The notes beneath the pieces are model-generated. The model searched no databases. It saw only the letters and a list, made by a program, of their open reading frames with translations, and was not told the DNA's origin. 64,000 nucleotides of DNA from UBA8337 sp965221415 (GTDB lineage: Bacteria; Pseudomonadota; Alphaproteobacteria; RS24). The stretch is from positions 1,674,001-1,738,000 of the forward strand of contig OZ244887.1 of the NCBI GenBank assembly GCA_965221415.1, read 5' to 3'. A program made the position numbers and the translations under genes. Of the stretch, positions 43,128 through 51,910 are shown piece after piece (the stretch's first letter is position 1; each line of letters begins with the position of its first letter).

Positions 43128-44657
43128 TTAGGCGAAACGCGCGGCGTATCCATCCACGACTTTCTTAAGCGCGGCTTCGGTTGTGTCCGACAGCGCTTTT
43201 TCTGCGCTAATCGCCCCCAGAATTTCACTGTGCTTATTATGGACAAGCTCCAGCAAGCCGCGCTCAAAGTCGCCCACCTGACTGGTCGTAATGGCATCCA
43301 GATAGCCATTCACGCCTGCGTAAATCACCACAACTTGCTCTTCCACTTTCAACGGCGCAAACTGCGCTTGCTTCAGCAATTCGGTCAAGCGTTCCCCACG
43401 GCGCAGCAATTGCTGGGTCGAGGCATCGAGGTCAGAGCCAAACTGAGCAAAGGCTGCCATTTCGCGATATTGCGCCAACTCGCCTTTAATTTTACCCGCC
43501 ACCTGCTTCATCGCTTTGATTTGCGCCGATGAGCCAACCCGCGACACTGACAGGCCAACATTCACCGCCGGGCGAATACCTTGATAGAACAAGTCTGTTT
43601 CAAGGAAAATCTGGCCGTCGGTAATCGAAATCACATTGGTCGGGATATAGGCCGACACATCATTGGCTTGCGTTTCAATAATTGGCAGTGCGGTCATCGA
43701 GCCGCCGCCAAACTCATCGTTCAATTTCGCCGCACGCTCGAGAAGCCGTGAATGCAAGAAAAACACGTCGCCCGGATACGCCTCGCGCCCCGGCGGACGA
43801 CGCAGCAATAATGACATTTGACGGTAAGCCACCGCTTGTTTCGACAAATCATCATAAGTGATGAGCGCATGCATGCCATTATCGCGGAAATATTCCGCCA
43901 TGGTGCAGCCCGTAAAAGGTGCCAAAAACTGCAATGGCGCAGCTTCAGAAGCGGTCGCGGCAACCACGATGGAATATTTCATCGCATCGTTTTCTTCGAG
44001 CGTTTTCACAATCTGCGCCACTGTCGAGCGTTTTTGGCCAATCGCCACATAAACGCAATATAGTTTTGCGCTCTCATCGTCGCCTTCATTAATCTCTTTT
44101 TGGTTTAAAATGGCATCAATCGCGATAGCTGTCTTGCCGGTTTGGCGGTCGCCAATAATCAACTCACGCTGCCCACGGCCAACAGGGATAAGCGCATCGA
44201 CCGCTTTCAGACCCGTTTGCATCGGCTCATCAACCGATTTACGCGGGATAATGCCGGGGGCTTTTACATCGACTTTCATATGCGCATCGGCGTCAATCGG
44301 GCCTTTGCCATCGAGCGGATTGCCGAGCGGGTCAACCACGCGTCCGAGCAGACCTTGGCCGACAGGAACAGACACAATATCGCCAGTGCGCTTGACCGTG
44401 TCGCCTTCGCGAATCTCACGGTCAGAGCCGAACACCACGACACCCACATTGTCTTCTTCAAGGTTGAGTGCCATGCCGCGCACGCCGCCCGGAAACTCAA
44501 TCATTTCGCCCGCCTGAACATTGTCGAGACCATAAATCCGCGCAATGCCATCACCAACGGAAAGCACTTTACCAATTTCAGAGACCTCCGATTTTTGGTC
44601 AAAGCCTTTGATTTGTTCTTTGAGAATGGAAGAAATTTCCGATGCTTTAATATCCAT
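43128..44657 (-). CDS. atpA: ATP synthase subunit alpha
   Basis: Non-catalytic nucleotide-binding subunit of F1, 509 residues. P-loop IIGDRQTGKTAIAIDAILNQ, conserved MDIKASEISSILKEQI at the start, and ALITYDDLSKQAVAYRQMSLL with the arginine finger region SVSRVGSSAQIKAMKQVAG. Its ATG overlaps the atpH stop by one base (TGATG). Confidence 0.97.
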   Translation of the reverse strand: MDIKASEISSILKEQIKGFDQKSEVSEIGKVLSVGDGIARIYGLDNVQAGEMIEFPGGVRGMALNLEEDNVGVVVFGSDREIREGDTVKRTGDIVSVPVGQGLLGRVVDPLGNPLDGKGPIDADAHMKVDVKAPGIIPRKSVDEPMQTGLKAVDALIPVGRGQRELIIGDRQTGKTAIAIDAILNQKEINEGDDESAKLYCVYVAIGQKRSTVAQIVKTLEENDAMKYSIVVAATASEAAPLQFLAPFTGCTMAEYFRDNGMHALITYDDLSKQAVAYRQMSLLLRRPPGREAYPGDVFFLHSRLLERAAKLNDEFGGGSMTALPIIETQANDVSAYIPTNVISITDGQIFLETDLFYQGIRPAVNVGLSVSRVGSSAQIKAMKQVAGKIKGELAQYREMAAFAQFGSDLDASTQQLLRRGERLTELLKQAQFAPLKVEEQVVVIYAGVNGYLDAITTSQVGDFERGLLELVHNKHSEILGAISAEKALSDTTEAALKKVVDGYAARFA

Positions 44658-45226
44658 CAGTCTGCCTCGCTTGTAAGTGCTGTTTTAAGAGAATTCAATT
44701 TGGACCGCAGCGACCCATCAACCATCTGACTGCCCATTTTGACAATCATGCCGCCGAGCAGGGTCGCGTCGGTTTCCGCTTCAACGATAATATCTTTGCC
44801 GTATACTTTACTTAACGCACCTTTCAGCGCCTTAACTTGGCCAGTGCCTAAATCATGCGCCGTTGTCACTTGAGCCACCATCTCGTCGCGTGCCGCTGCA
44901 ATAAGCGCGCTGTAATGCGTTGCTATATCGGCCAAAACGGCGGCACGGCGCTTGGCCACCACGAGGCCTACGAAATTTTTCACAAGCGGCTGTGCGCCCG
45001 CCTTATCCAAAACCGCCCCCAGCGCCGCCGACTGGTCTTCGGCGCTGATGATTGGGCTTTCAATCAATTTTTGTAAATCGGCACTGCTATCAATGAGGGT
45101 TTTCAGACCAGCGACATCGTCTATCACGCGGCCACGTTGTGCTTTGGGAAGTTCCTCGGTCAATTCGAACAGCGCAACCGCATAGCGTCCAGCCGTTCCC
45201 CCAATTTCACTTTTATCAGCAGACAA
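44657..45226 (-). CDS. atpH: ATP synthase subunit delta
   Basis: Peripheral-stalk subunit linking F1 to Fo. The family core begins at GTAGRYAVALFELTEE and ends VDGSLRSKLNSLKTAL, with GGMIVKMGSQMVDGS, a diagnostic closing motif. The open frame continues upstream to an ATG at 45346, but those 40 residues resemble nothing in the family. I prefer TTG 45226 (MSADKSEIGG), which gives 189 residues, close to the usual 180-186, with GGGA upstream. First gene of the F1 operon. Confidence 0.92.
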   Translation of the reverse strand: MSADKSEIGGTAGRYAVALFELTEELPKAQRGRVIDDVAGLKTLIDSSADLQKLIESPIISAEDQSAALGAVLDKAGAQPLVKNFVGLVVAKRRAAVLADIATHYSALIAAARDEMVAQVTTAHDLGTGQVKALKGALSKVYGKDIIVEAETDATLLGGMIVKMGSQMVDGSLRSKLNSLKTALTSEAD

Positions 45227-45378
45227 GAGATTATCCCATTCCGTTAAGCAGTTTATGACGGTTTTCAAGTGCGTTTCCGCCCATCCACGGTGTTGGAATA
45301 TCACGTCAGACAGATACTGGCAACACCCCATTTGGGGTTCTTTCACAACTGTACGCCGCGTGCGTTTATATCGCTATT

Positions 45379-47541
45379 TTAGAGAAAACTATAAGGGTCA
45401 ATATCTATCGACAGCCGCAGCGAACCACGGGTTTTCACCGAGGCCAGCCATTGGCTGACAAAGCTCTGCATGGGCGCATTTTTAGACCCTTTGAGCAAAA
45501 AACGAAACCGATAACGATTGCGAATCCGCGCCATCGGCGCAGGCGCGGGCCCAAGCACACGAATATCGCGATGCGTCGGTATCTTGCCCGCCAAATGACG
45601 CACAAATGACAGCGCCTCATTGGCACTATGCGCCGAGACAATCAGCGCCGCCAAGCGTCCATAGGGTGGCATTTGCGCCAATTCGCGCGCCGCCATTTCG
45701 CGCTCAAAAAACCCGTCGCGGTCGCCCTGCACCAAAGCCTGCAAGACGGGATGCTCGGGCATATGGGTCTGCAACATCGCCAAACCCACCGCCGCAGCCG
45801 ACCGACCCGAACGCCCCGCCACCTGACTCAATAACTGATAGGTGCGCTCCGCCGCCCGCAAATCGCCATTGCCAAGCCCCAAATCAGCATCGACCACGCC
45901 GACAAAACTAAGCTCGGGAAAATGGTGGCCTTTGGCAACAATCTGCGTGCCAACGATAATATCTGCATCACCCGCCGCAATTTGGTGAATCGTATCGCGC
46001 AAAGCCGTCGCCCCGCCTTCCATATCCGAAGATAAAACCACCGTGCGCGCAGCAGGAAAATGCGTCATCACCTCCTCCGTGATGCGCTCGACCCCCGGCC
46101 CACAGGCGGTTAATTTATCTGCTTCACCACAAGCCACACACACATGCGGGACGGGTTCTACATGCCCACAATGATGACATTGCAACTGCTTACGGAAACG
46201 ATGCTCGACCATCCACGCATCGCAATCGGGGCAAGCATAACGATGGCTGCAGCCGCGACAAATCGTCAAAGGGGCATAGCCGCGCCGATTTAAAAATAGC
46301 AGCGCCTGCTCGCCGCGTTCCAGTGCTGCGGCGACACCTGCAACCATTTCGGGCACCATCCATTGGCCGCGCGGCGGCGGACTGGCACGCATATCGACCA
46401 ATTGCATTTGCGGCATCGACGCGCCTCCATGGCGCGTGGTTAATTTATGTACCTCGTAACGCCCTTCGCGCCCATTGACGAAACTCTCCAAAGACGGTGT
46501 CGCCGAGGCCAAAACGACAGGGCACGCAGCAAAACGCGCGCGCACCACCGCCATATCACGGGCATTGTAAATCACCCCTTCTTCTTGCTTAAAACCGCCA
46601 TCATGTTCTTCATCGACAATAATCACCCCCAGATTATCCCACGGCAAAAACAGTGCCGAGCGCGCCCCCACCAACACCTGAACGCGGCTTTCGGCAATCT
46701 CACGCCATGTGCGCCGCCGCTGTGCGGGACTAAGACCCGAATGCCACAGCGCAGGCGCGCAACCAAAACGCGCCTCGAAGCGCGCCAAAAATTGCGTCGT
46801 TAAAGAAATCTCTGGCAAAAGCACCAAGGCCTGCCGCCCCTCACGCAACGCTTGCGCAATCGCTTCAAAATAGACTTCTGTTTTGCCCGAGCCCGTCACG
46901 CCATCAAGCAAGTGTGTGCTAAAAGTCTTTTCGCCCACCGCACCGCGCAAAGCACCCGCCGCCTCGCGCTGTGCCCCTTCAAACTGCCGCTGGCTGAAAT
47001 CTGCCGCGGGCGCAGCAAACGGCTTATCCCCCGCCAGCTCATAGCTTTGCAAAAAACCGCCCTCGAAAAGCCCTGTGACGACAGACACACTGACATTGGC
47101 ACGCCGTGCCAAATCGGCACGCGTGAGGTCAGCCATATTTTCCAACACATCAAACACGCGCATACGCGCAGGCGTCATCTTCGGTGGGCGTTGTGCCGTC
47201 GCACGATAAGCTATCAACGGCTTGGGCGGTTCAAACGCCGCAGGCACGCGCATCACCTGACGCAAAACCGCCCCCGATGGCGACATCACATAGCCCGCCA
47301 CCCAATCGACAAATTGACACAATGGCTCAGACAAGGCGGGCACATCGAGGCGGGCGATAATCGATTTTGTTTTTTTCGGGTCGAAACCTTCAGAATCTTC
47401 CGCCCACACCACGCCATTGACCTCGCGACGCCCAAGCGGTACACGCACAAAATCGCCTTTGCGCACGCTCAAATGCTCTGGCACAGCGTAATCATAGGCC
47501 TTCGGTAAGTTAAGCGGAATCAGCACAGAAACAATTTGCAT
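45379..47541 (-). CDS. priA: Primosomal replication protein N' (helicase PriA)
   Basis: Restarts stalled forks by loading the replicative helicase. 720 residues: 3'-DNA-binding domain, helicase core with Walker A LDGVTGSGKTEVYFEA, DEEH box IIVDEEHDGGF, then two zinc sites in CRGCSHRYACPDCDAW and CHHCGHVEPVPHVCVACGE. GTQIVAKGHHFPELSFVGVVDADLGL marks motif V. In this order it stands upstream of atpH with a 152-base gap that must hold the atp promoter. A short hairpin ACCCC-AAAT-GGGGT lies in that gap near 45325. Confidence 0.95.
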   Translation of the reverse strand: MQIVSVLIPLNLPKAYDYAVPEHLSVRKGDFVRVPLGRREVNGVVWAEDSEGFDPKKTKSIIARLDVPALSEPLCQFVDWVAGYVMSPSGAVLRQVMRVPAAFEPPKPLIAYRATAQRPPKMTPARMRVFDVLENMADLTRADLARRANVSVSVVTGLFEGGFLQSYELAGDKPFAAPAADFSQRQFEGAQREAAGALRGAVGEKTFSTHLLDGVTGSGKTEVYFEAIAQALREGRQALVLLPEISLTTQFLARFEARFGCAPALWHSGLSPAQRRRTWREIAESRVQVLVGARSALFLPWDNLGVIIVDEEHDGGFKQEEGVIYNARDMAVVRARFAACPVVLASATPSLESFVNGREGRYEVHKLTTRHGGASMPQMQLVDMRASPPPRGQWMVPEMVAGVAAALERGEQALLFLNRRGYAPLTICRGCSHRYACPDCDAWMVEHRFRKQLQCHHCGHVEPVPHVCVACGEADKLTACGPGVERITEEVMTHFPAARTVVLSSDMEGGATALRDTIHQIAAGDADIIVGTQIVAKGHHFPELSFVGVVDADLGLGNGDLRAAERTYQLLSQVAGRSGRSAAAVGLAMLQTHMPEHPVLQALVQGDRDGFFEREMAARELAQMPPYGRLAALIVSAHSANEALSFVRHLAGKIPTHRDIRVLGPAPAPMARIRNRYRFRFLLKGSKNAPMQSFVSQWLASVKTRGSLRLSIDIDPYSFL

Positions 47542-47615
47542 CTACATACTGTCTAACAAGACTTGCCGAATGGCAAGCTGTGGTGCATTTTGATATAAAT
47601 ATAAAGGAGACTCTC

Positions 47616-48272
47616 ATGCAGTTTTTTGTCGATAGTGCCGATCTGGATGCCATTAAAGACCTCGCCGCCACGGGGATGGTCGATGGCGTGACCACCAATC
47701 CCTCTTTGGTGGCCAAGTCAGGGCGCGATTTCAAACAGTTGATTGGCGAGATATGCGATATCGTCGCCGGCCCCGTTTCCGCCGAGGTGACCGCCCTCGA
47801 GACGGATGCCATGCTCAAAGAAGCCGACGAGCTTTTGGCCATTGCCGAGAATGTCTGCATCAAAGTGCCGTTGACATGGGATGGGCTAAAAGCCACCCGC
47901 GCGCTCGCCGATAAGGGCAAGATGGTCAATGTCACCTTGTGCTTTTCGGCCAATCAGGCCTTGCTCGCGGCCAAAGCGGGGGCTGCTTATATCTCGCCCT
48001 TTGTCGGACGGCTCGATGATATCGGTGCCGATGGCATGGGGCTTATCGCCGATATTCGCCAGATTTATGACAATTATCCCGATTTGGGGACGCAAATTCT
48101 GGTCGCCTCGATACGCAGTCCCGAGCATATGCGCGCCTCGGCAATGATTGGTGCCGATGTCGCCACCCTGCCGCCCGAAATATTGCGCGCGCTTATCGCC
48201 CACCCGCTCACCGATAAGGGGCTAGAAGCTTTTTTGAATGATTGGCAAAAATCAGGCCAATCGATTACATAG
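47616..48272 (+). CDS. tal: Transaldolase (short, type 3B / fructose-6-phosphate aldolase-like)
   Basis: Transfers a dihydroxyacetone unit in the pentose phosphate pathway. The 218 residues match the short TalC-type transaldolase. MQFFVDSADLDAIKD opens the TIM barrel, GVTTNPSLVAKSG follows, the Schiff-base Lys is in ENVCIKVPLTWDG, and ILVASIRSPEHM lies near the end. ATG 47616 has AAAGGAG upstream; an upstream frame start is rejected. Transaldolase and fructose-6-phosphate aldolase cannot be separated with certainty by eye. Confidence 0.92.
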   Translation: MQFFVDSADLDAIKDLAATGMVDGVTTNPSLVAKSGRDFKQLIGEICDIVAGPVSAEVTALETDAMLKEADELLAIAENVCIKVPLTWDGLKATRALADKGKMVNVTLCFSANQALLAAKAGAAYISPFVGRLDDIGADGMGLIADIRQIYDNYPDLGTQILVASIRSPEHMRASAMIGADVATLPPEILRALIAHPLTDKGLEAFLNDWQKSGQSIT

Positions 48273-48287
48273 GGGCTATTACCTAAT

Positions 48288-49259
48288 ATGACCAAAGGCA
48301 GCAAATCCTCGCACCCGTTTGACGCGCTGCCGCTTGACCAAGACTTGCGCACGGCTCTGGGTCAATGGATGTCGGTATTGCGCGACCAACAGCGCGTCAG
48401 CCCGCACACATTTGCGGCCTATCAGCGCGACGCGCAGCAATTTCTCAGCTTCATGGCCACGCATTTAGGCGGCACGGTTGAGCTGCGCGTGTTCACGGAT
48501 ATTAAATTGCGCGACTTGCGCGCCTTTATGGCAGCACGCCGTGCGGACGGTGTCGAAAGCCGTTCGCTTTTGCGTAACCTATCGGGCGTGCGCAGTTTTG
48601 TCGCTCATTTGGCCGCACAAGACATGACCATAAGCGATGCCTTTTCGCTGATAAACCCGCCGCGTGCCGAAAAAAGCCTGCCGCGCCCCGTCGCTGCCGA
48701 TGATGCGCTGCGCCTTATCCAACTGGCATTGGTCACGCCCGCCAAAGGCTGGATTGGCAAGCGCGATGCCGCCCTTCTCACCCTGCTCTATGGAACGGGT
48801 TTGCGCATTTCCGAAGCCTTGAGCCTGACCCGTGGCGATATTCCGAGCGACCCGAATGGCGGCCTTAGAGTCACTGGAAAGGGAAACAAAATGCGCGACC
48901 TGCCGCTATTGCCGATGGCGCATCACGCGCTGATAGATTATCTGACAGACGCACCTTTTAGCTTTCGCCATGACGACGCTTTGTTTCGCGGTGTCCGTGG
49001 GGGGGCTTTTTCGCCGCGCCAAGCACAGATGATGGTCGCGCATTTGCGCCGCGCCCTCAACCTGCCCGACACCGTCACCCCGCACGCGCTGCGCCATAGT
49101 TTTGCGACCCATTTGCTCGCAGCGGGGGGGGATTTGCGCACCATTCAAGAATTGCTCGGTCACGCGCAATTAAGCTCGACGCAGATTTATACCGAGATTG
49201 ATAGCAATGCGATTATGTCGGCCTATGAGGCGGCACACCCGCGTGCCACCAAAAATTAA
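48288..49259 (+). CDS. xerC: Tyrosine recombinase XerC
   Basis: Resolves chromosome dimers at dif together with XerD. 323 residues: N-terminal SAM-like core-binding domain (about 18-110), catalytic domain with Arg in GTGLRISEALSL, HxxR in HALRHSFATHLLAAGG, His in LGHAQLSSTQ and nucleophile Tyr in QIYTEID. N-terminal EKSLPRPV is typical of XerC rather than a phage integrase. It stands 15 bases after transaldolase and abuts convergent lpdA with no gap. It is a housekeeping gene, not the integrase of the tRNA-Ser region. Confidence 0.92.
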   Translation: MTKGSKSSHPFDALPLDQDLRTALGQWMSVLRDQQRVSPHTFAAYQRDAQQFLSFMATHLGGTVELRVFTDIKLRDLRAFMAARRADGVESRSLLRNLSGVRSFVAHLAAQDMTISDAFSLINPPRAEKSLPRPVAADDALRLIQLALVTPAKGWIGKRDAALLTLLYGTGLRISEALSLTRGDIPSDPNGGLRVTGKGNKMRDLPLLPMAHHALIDYLTDAPFSFRHDDALFRGVRGGAFSPRQAQMMVAHLRRALNLPDTVTPHALRHSFATHLLAAGGDLRTIQELLGHAQLSSTQIYTEIDSNAIMSAYEAAHPRATKN

Positions 49260-50669
49260 TTACATATGTAGCGCGCGCCCATCGACCGCAAGGGCGGCTT
49301 CTTTCACCGCCTCGGTCAATGTAGGATGCGCATGACAGGTGCGTGCAATGTCTTCTGCGCTCGCCGAAAACTCCATCGCCACCGCCGCCTCGGCAATCAT
49401 ATCGCCCGCATTTGCGCCCAATATATGCACGCCCAACACCTTATCAGTGGTGGCATCGGCCAGAATCTTCACAAAGCCCTCCGTCGTGCCATTGACCTTT
49501 GCGCGCCCATTTGCGGTAAACGGAAACTTGCCCGCCTTATAAGCAATGCCCGCCTCTTTGAGCTGCTCTTCGGTTTTGCCAACCCAAGCAACTTCAGGTG
49601 CTGTGTAGATAACGCCCGGAATAACATCATAATTGACATGCGAAGCCCCGCCCGCCAAATATTCGGCCAAGGCCACGCCTTCATCTTCCGCCTTATGCGC
49701 CAACATCGGCCCCGCAATGACATCGCCAATCGCGTAAATGCCAGCAATATTGGTTTTGAAATGCGCATCGGTTTCAATCCGCCCCGCTTGGTCACGGGTC
49801 ACGCCGACAGCTTCTAGCCCTAGCCCATCCGTATAGGGACGGCGGCCAATCGCCACAAGCACACGCTCAGCACTCAAAGTCTCCTCTGCGCCCTCACCAG
49901 AAGCCGCCGCGATGGTCAGCTTCACCGACGCTTTCAACGCCTTAGCCGCCGTGACTTTCTTGCCAAGCATAAAATTAATGCCCTGCTTCTGCAAAACCCG
50001 CTGAAAGTTTTTCGCCACATCCGCATCCACCCCCGGCGTGATGCGGTCGAGAAACTCAATCACCGTCACCTCAGCCCCCAAGCGCCGCCACACCGAGCCA
50101 AGCTCTAGCCCAATCACACCCGCGCCAATAATCGCCAAATGTTTCGGCACGCTGTCTAATTGAAGCGCACCCGTCGACGACACAATCTGCGTCTCATCAA
50201 TCTCGATACCCGACAAGGGCGTGACTTCCGAACCCGTCGCGATAACAATATTCTTTGCCCTCAAACTGCGCTGTGCGCCATCCAACAGAGCCACATCGAC
50301 TTTATCGGGCGCGCTCAATGTCGCCGCCCCTTGAATCTCCTCGACCTTATTCTTCTTCAGCAAAAAGCTCACACCTTGCGTATTGCCATCAATGCCTTCC
50401 TGCTTATAGGCCATCATTTTTTTCAAATCGAGCTTCACCGCGCCAAGCTTCACGCCCATTTGGTCAGCATGATGCGCTTCTGCAAAAACCTCAGACGCAT
50501 GCAAGAGCGCCTTTGACGGGATGCATCCAACATTTAAACATGTGCCACCCGGCGCGCCGCGCTTGTCGATACACGCCGTTTTCAAGCCAAGCTGCGCTGC
50601 CCGCAACGCGCACACATAGCCGCCGGGCCCTGCGCCAATAACCACTAAATCAAATTGTTCATCACTCAT
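49260..50669 (-). CDS. lpdA: Dihydrolipoamide dehydrogenase (E3)
   Basis: Flavoprotein that reoxidises lipoamide in the 2-oxoglutarate dehydrogenase complex. 469 residues: FAD motif VVIGAGPGGYVCALRAAQLG, redox disulfide GGTCLNVGCIPSK, NAD motif IIGAGVIGLELGSVWRRLGA, and active His-Glu in CHAHPTLTEAVKEAAL. It lies 8 bases after sucB in the same operon, so it probably serves OGDH first. Confidence 0.96.
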   Translation of the reverse strand: MSDEQFDLVVIGAGPGGYVCALRAAQLGLKTACIDKRGAPGGTCLNVGCIPSKALLHASEVFAEAHHADQMGVKLGAVKLDLKKMMAYKQEGIDGNTQGVSFLLKKNKVEEIQGAATLSAPDKVDVALLDGAQRSLRAKNIVIATGSEVTPLSGIEIDETQIVSSTGALQLDSVPKHLAIIGAGVIGLELGSVWRRLGAEVTVIEFLDRITPGVDADVAKNFQRVLQKQGINFMLGKKVTAAKALKASVKLTIAAASGEGAEETLSAERVLVAIGRRPYTDGLGLEAVGVTRDQAGRIETDAHFKTNIAGIYAIGDVIAGPMLAHKAEDEGVALAEYLAGGASHVNYDVIPGVIYTAPEVAWVGKTEEQLKEAGIAYKAGKFPFTANGRAKVNGTTEGFVKILADATTDKVLGVHILGANAGDMIAEAAVAMEFSASAEDIARTCHAHPTLTEAVKEAALAVDGRALHM

Positions 50670-50677
50670 TTTATATC

Positions 50678-51898
50678 CTAAATATCAAGCAGCATCCGTT
50701 CAGGTGTTTCGAGGCACTCTTTCACCCGCACCAAAAACGTCACAGCTTCTTTGCCATCGACAATACGGTGGTCATAAGAGAGCGCCAAATACATCATCGG
50801 GCGCACCTGCACCTCACCATCAATGACAACAGCGCGGTCTTGAATCTTATGCATGCCGAGAATACCCGATTGCGGCATATTCAAAATCGGCGTGCTCATC
50901 AACGAACCATACACCCCGCCATTCGACATGGTGAACGTGCCGCCTTGCAAATCATCAATCGTCAATTTGCCATCGCGCGCTTTGCGTCCAAGCTCGGCAA
51001 TGGCCAACTCGATTTGCGCCAAGTTCATATTCTGCACATCGCGCACCACTGGCACGACCAGACCCTTTTCCGTGCCGACCGCAACACCCATATTGATGTA
51101 GTTTTTATAGATAAGCTCATCATCGGAAATCTCGGCATTCACCGCTGGAATCTCGCGCAATGCGGTCACACAAGCGCGTGCGAAAAAGCTCATAAAGCCA
51201 AGCCGTGCGCCAAACTTCTGTTCGAATAATTCTTTATACTCGCGCCGCAATTGCATCAACGCGCCCATATCGACCTCATTAAATGTGGTCAATTGGGCGG
51301 CGGTGTTTTGGCTTTCCTTCAAACGCGCAGCGATGGTCTTTCTAAGCCGCGTCATTTTCACGCGCTCTTCGCGCACGCCGCCATCTGGAGCTGACATTGG
51401 CGTTGGTGACGCAGATGGGGCGGATGGGGCAGATGTCGCACCACCTTTTACCGCCGCCAGCGCATCTTCCTTCGTCAAGCGACCGCCCTTGCCCGTGCCG
51501 ATAATATCGGCGGGATTAAGCCCGTGTTCTTCGACCACACGGCGCACGGCGGGCGATAAGTCACCCGTCGCTTGACTCGGGGGTGAGGTTGGGGCTTGAG
51601 CCGCGGGGGTAGGGGTCGGTTCAGCTTCAGCTTGCGCGGGCGCAGGTGCTGCCGTGCCGTCGCCTTCTCCAATAGAGCCTAACAGCGCGCCGACCTCGAC
51701 CGTTGCGCCCTCCTCGACAAGCACTTCGGCCAGCACACCCGCACTTTGCGCAGGCACTTCAACCGTCACCTTATCGGTTTCCAACTCGCATAGCGGTTCA
51801 TCAAGGGTTACGGCATCGCCGGGTTTTTTATACCATTGTGCAATGGTGGCTTCGGTGATTGACTCACCTAATTCTGGCACACGGATTTCATTCGACAT
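50678..51898 (-). CDS. sucB: 2-oxoglutarate dehydrogenase E2, dihydrolipoyl succinyltransferase
   Basis: Core of the OGDH complex, 406 residues. Lipoyl domain with the lipoyl-lysine in ELETDKVTVEVPA, then a linker rich in Ala, Pro and Thr, an E1/E3-binding domain (SPAVRRVVEEHGLNPADIIGTG), and the catalytic domain ending YDHRIVDGKEAVTFL with the active His. ATG 51898 is chosen for its GGAG site; an in-frame GTG four codons upstream is less likely. It lies between sucA and lpdA. Confidence 0.95.
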   Translation of the reverse strand: MSNEIRVPELGESITEATIAQWYKKPGDAVTLDEPLCELETDKVTVEVPAQSAGVLAEVLVEEGATVEVGALLGSIGEGDGTAAPAPAQAEAEPTPTPAAQAPTSPPSQATGDLSPAVRRVVEEHGLNPADIIGTGKGGRLTKEDALAAVKGGATSAPSAPSASPTPMSAPDGGVREERVKMTRLRKTIAARLKESQNTAAQLTTFNEVDMGALMQLRREYKELFEQKFGARLGFMSFFARACVTALREIPAVNAEISDDELIYKNYINMGVAVGTEKGLVVPVVRDVQNMNLAQIELAIAELGRKARDGKLTIDDLQGGTFTMSNGGVYGSLMSTPILNMPQSGILGMHKIQDRAVVIDGEVQVRPMMYLALSYDHRIVDGKEAVTFLVRVKECLETPERMLLDI

Positions 51899-51910
51899 AA
51901 GGTTCTCCAC

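Noticed and set aside
45226..45346. 40-residue N-terminal extension of AtpH from an upstream ATG
   Set aside because: The added residues (Cys- and Trp-containing) do not resemble delta subunits, and the total length would exceed the family by about 40.
48288..49259. XerC as integrase of the tRNA-Ser accessory region
   Set aside because: Motifs and neighbourhood fit housekeeping XerC, and it lies 28 kb away.
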